From the NCBI GenBank assembly GCA_016721945.1, contig JADKHC010000038.1:1-23432 (forward strand): 23,432 bases of DNA. The letters run 5' to 3'. A program made the position numbers and the translations under genes. The notes beneath the pieces were generated by a model. The model was given only the letters and a program-made list of their open reading frames with translations, ran no database searches and was not told the origin of the DNA. Positions 21,435 to 23,432 of the stretch are shown here, one piece after another (within the stretch, counting starts at the first letter, position 1; each line of letters begins with the position of its first letter). The DNA is from Verrucomicrobiota bacterium. Its GTDB lineage: Bacteria; Verrucomicrobiota; Verrucomicrobiia; Opitutales; Opitutaceae.

Positions 21435-23432
21435 GTGGCTTTTTATGCTAAAGCTGCATGGGCTTTCGCTTTCGCGGCTTTGTTCTTAGGCGTTATCCAA
21501 TCGCGGGGGTTGGAGGCTCAGACCAAAACCACGCCACCCGCTCCAATTGTTCGTGTTGGCATCGAAACGGGTAACAATCCGCTTTCCCACACCAACGCAC
21601 AGGGCCAACCGAGTGGCTTCCTGATCGACCTCATTCAGGCTATCGCCAAGGAACGCAACTTGCAGCCCGTCGTGGATTATCGCCCATGGGATGTGCTGAT
21701 GGGTGATTTTAAAGCCGGAAAGATTGATGTGCTGGCCAACCTGGTTTTCACTTCCGAGCACGACAACTTTGCCGATTTTTCCATCGCGCATCTCTCGCTC
21801 CCCGGGGTTATTTATATCCGCAAAGGCGATGACTCCATCCGCACTGCCGAAGACCTGCGAGCTAAACGCTTCGCCGCCGTACCCGGCAGCTATTCGCACG
21901 ATATCGCAGTAAAACACGGCTGGGGGCAGAATCTTTTCGCCTCTACTTCACCGATTGACTGTCTGCGACGGCTCGATGCCGGTGGAGTCGACGCCGTAAT
22001 TGCTACCCGGTTTTCCACCGAAACTATCATCAAGGAGCAAAACCTCACCCGAATTCAGCCCGCGCCTTTTGCCATCGGCGATATTCGTTTCCGCTACCAT
22101 CTGGCTGTGCTCAGGGGTCAGGATCAGCTGCTGCAGGAGCTCAACACCGGATTGATCGCCTTACGCAACAACGGCGTCTACGACGATCTTTACGAAAAAT
22201 GGATCAGCCCGCTCGAACCGCGAAAGCTACGCTGGACCGATTTCCGGCCTTATCAATTTCCCTCGATCATCCTGATCCTCGCGCTGCTCACCGCTTTCTG
22301 GCTGCAACGACGCCTGCTCAGCCGGATGCGACACCAAGCCGCAGCACTAAAAACCAGCGAGGAAAGACTCACGCTCGCGCTCGAAGGCAGCCAGGATGCC
22401 TTTTGGGATTGGGATATCGCCACGAACAAGGTCGCTCGCAGTGAACGCTGGACCTTGATGCTCAATCATCCCGAACTTACTGATACCGGCATAGAGGCGC
22501 TCGACTCGCTCATCCACCCCGACGACCTTGCCCACGCCCGACACGCCCGTGAGCTTACGCAAACACAAGGTCACGCCCGTACCGAATACCGCATTCGCGA
22601 TCGCAACGGCCGCTGGCTCTGGATTCTCGACCGAGGCAAAGTCGTCGCCCGCGACGCAAACGGGCGCCCTTCCCGCATCACGGGTGCCGCCACAGACATT
22701 ACCGCTCGCAAACGTATCGAAGAAGCGCTCGGTCGCAGTCAGGCCTTGCTTGAGCAAAGCCAACGCGCCGCCGAAATTGGCGGATGGGAATACGACGTCG
22801 CGACCGATCAATTCTACTGGACGCTTCAAGCCTTTCGTATTCACGACCTCGATTCAGAAGTCGTTTCTCCATCGCTCGATCTTCTCTTCTCGCTCTACAA
22901 AAGCACTACGGAATCGGTTATCCGAAACGCCTTCCAAAACGCACTGAAGGAAGGCGTATCCTTCGATATCGAATTGGAAATGCAGACAGCGTCTCAACGC
23001 CCTATCTGGGTTCGCACGATTGGCCGGGCAGAAAAAAATACCACCCAAGTCGTTCGGATTTACGGCTCCTTCCAAGATATCACCCACCGCAAAAAAGCGG
23101 ACGAAGAGCGCCAGAAGCTTCAGGCCAAGATGCAGGAAGCGCAAAAGCTCGAAAGCCTCGGCGTGCTAGCCGGCGGTATTGCTCACGACTTCAATAATCT
23201 GCTGACCGTCATCATGGGCAACGCTTCCCTCGCCAAGGAAAACCCCAATGACGTGCCCGCCGCACTTCATCAAATCGAGACTGCCACCCAGCGCGCCGCC
23301 GATCTTTGCCGACAGATGCTCGCCTACGCCGGCAAGGGCCGTACCACGATGGAATGCATCGATCTCAACACTATCGTCACAGATACCACCCATCTCCTCC
23401 GCCTCTCCATCAGCAAAACTGCTGCTTTGGAA
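21435..23432 (+). CDS. Sensor histidine kinase with periplasmic solute-binding domain (partial)
   Basis: I translated the frame from the GTG at 21435 to the right edge: 666 residues, still open. A signal peptide is visible (AAWAFAFAALFLGV, cleavage about QSRGLEA), which fixes the start. Residues 37-258 are a family-3 bacterial solute-binding domain (VGIETGNNPL, GFLIDLIQAIAKE, ANLVFTSEHD, GVYDDLYEKW), then a membrane helix at about 276-291. Two PAS/PAC domains follow (about 305-430, 435-555, closing TDITARKRIEE and QDITHRKKADEE), then HisKA with GGIAHDFNNLL, His584 the phospho-acceptor. The ATPase domain and any receiver lie outside. It likely senses an amino-acid-like ligand in the periplasm, as in BvgS-type kinases. 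Confidence 0.92.
   Translation, partial: MAFYAKAAWAFAFAALFLGVIQSRGLEAQTKTTPPAPIVRVGIETGNNPLSHTNAQGQPSGFLIDLIQAIAKERNLQPVVDYRPWDVLMGDFKAGKIDVLANLVFTSEHDNFADFSIAHLSLPGVIYIRKGDDSIRTAEDLRAKRFAAVPGSYSHDIAVKHGWGQNLFASTSPIDCLRRLDAGGVDAVIATRFSTETIIKEQNLTRIQPAPFAIGDIRFRYHLAVLRGQDQLLQELNTGLIALRNNGVYDDLYEKWISPLEPRKLRWTDFRPYQFPSIILILALLTAFWLQRRLLSRMRHQAAALKTSEERLTLALEGSQDAFWDWDIATNKVARSERWTLMLNHPELTDTGIEALDSLIHPDDLAHARHARELTQTQGHARTEYRIRDRNGRWLWILDRGKVVARDANGRPSRITGAATDITARKRIEEALGRSQALLEQSQRAAEIGGWEYDVATDQFYWTLQAFRIHDLDSEVVSPSLDLLFSLYKSTTESVIRNAFQNALKEGVSFDIELEMQTASQRPIWVRTIGRAEKNTTQVVRIYGSFQDITHRKKADEERQKLQAKMQEAQKLESLGVLAGGIAHDFNNLLTVIMGNASLAKENPNDVPAALHQIETATQRAADLCRQMLAYAGKGRTTMECIDLNTIVTDTTHLLRLSISKTAALE

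Noticed and set aside
21363..21495. TTAGGCGTTATCC at 21486-21498 as the right end of another attC site
   Set aside because: These bases encode Leu-Gly-Val-Ile in the signal peptide of the sensor kinase, and no well-paired left arm exists.
1..23432. CRISPR arrays, insertion sequences, rRNA genes, prophage genes
   Set aside because: No regularly spaced direct repeats, transposase or phage motifs, or rRNA sequences were found in the reading.

Overview
The window reads as a continuous piece of bacterial chromosome, GC-rich and densely coded on both strands. Gene content (dapA-dapB-ruvA cluster, ECF sigma/anti-sigma pair, double-domain GTP cyclohydrolase II, CbiX-like protein, Pal lipoprotein, few visible Shine-Dalgarno sequences) suggests a Gram-negative from the Verrucomicrobiota, probably Opitutaceae-like. 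That placement is inference from general gene style; no marker such as 16S is present.

Region 1-4.4 kb: the 5' part of a PilT/PilU-type ATPase gene leaves the window leftwards (minus strand, recognised by direct translation). It is divergent from dapA-dapB-ruvA. Convergent to ruvA is an ECF sigma factor with a membrane-anchored putative anti-sigma factor, linked by an ATGA overlap. A tRNA-Lys(TTT) follows. Region 4.4-7.4 kb: an exported S24/S26 signal-peptidase-like protein, a NarL/LuxR-type response regulator without a neighbouring kinase, a CbiX-like two-domain protein whose stop codon abuts that of the regulator, and a Pal/OmpA-type lipoprotein followed by a clear terminator and a long palindrome.

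Region 7.4-11.6 kb (minus strand): an M20 dipeptidase, a REP-type palindrome, purH, a TauE/UreH-like membrane protein with a metal-ligand-rich tail, and tRNA-Ser(GCT), whose 3' end is duplicated 176 bp downstream. Region 11.7-20.5 kb: RidA-family protein and a divergent amidase, a TIM-barrel amidohydrolase divergent from an unusual GTP cyclohydrolase II with a second, zinc-ligand-free copy of the domain, an exported ankyrin protein, a SIS-domain protein, an ApaG-domain protein and an RNase J/CPSF-like beta-CASP metallo-hydrolase.

Region 20.5-23.4 kb is the accessory-looking part: about 400 bases without a convincing gene, a small orphan ORF, then directly after its stop codon a 101-bp imperfect palindrome bounded by GCCTAAC and GTTAGGC, the hallmark of an integron attC site. 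I read this as a candidate mobile gene cassette with no integrase in view. After it comes a large sensor histidine kinase (periplasmic solute-binding domain, TM helix, two PAS domains, HisKA) that is open at the right edge and was found by direct translation.

The most notable observations are the attC-like cassette, the tandem GTP cyclohydrolase II, the stuttered tRNA-Ser 3' end and the dispersed palindromes.
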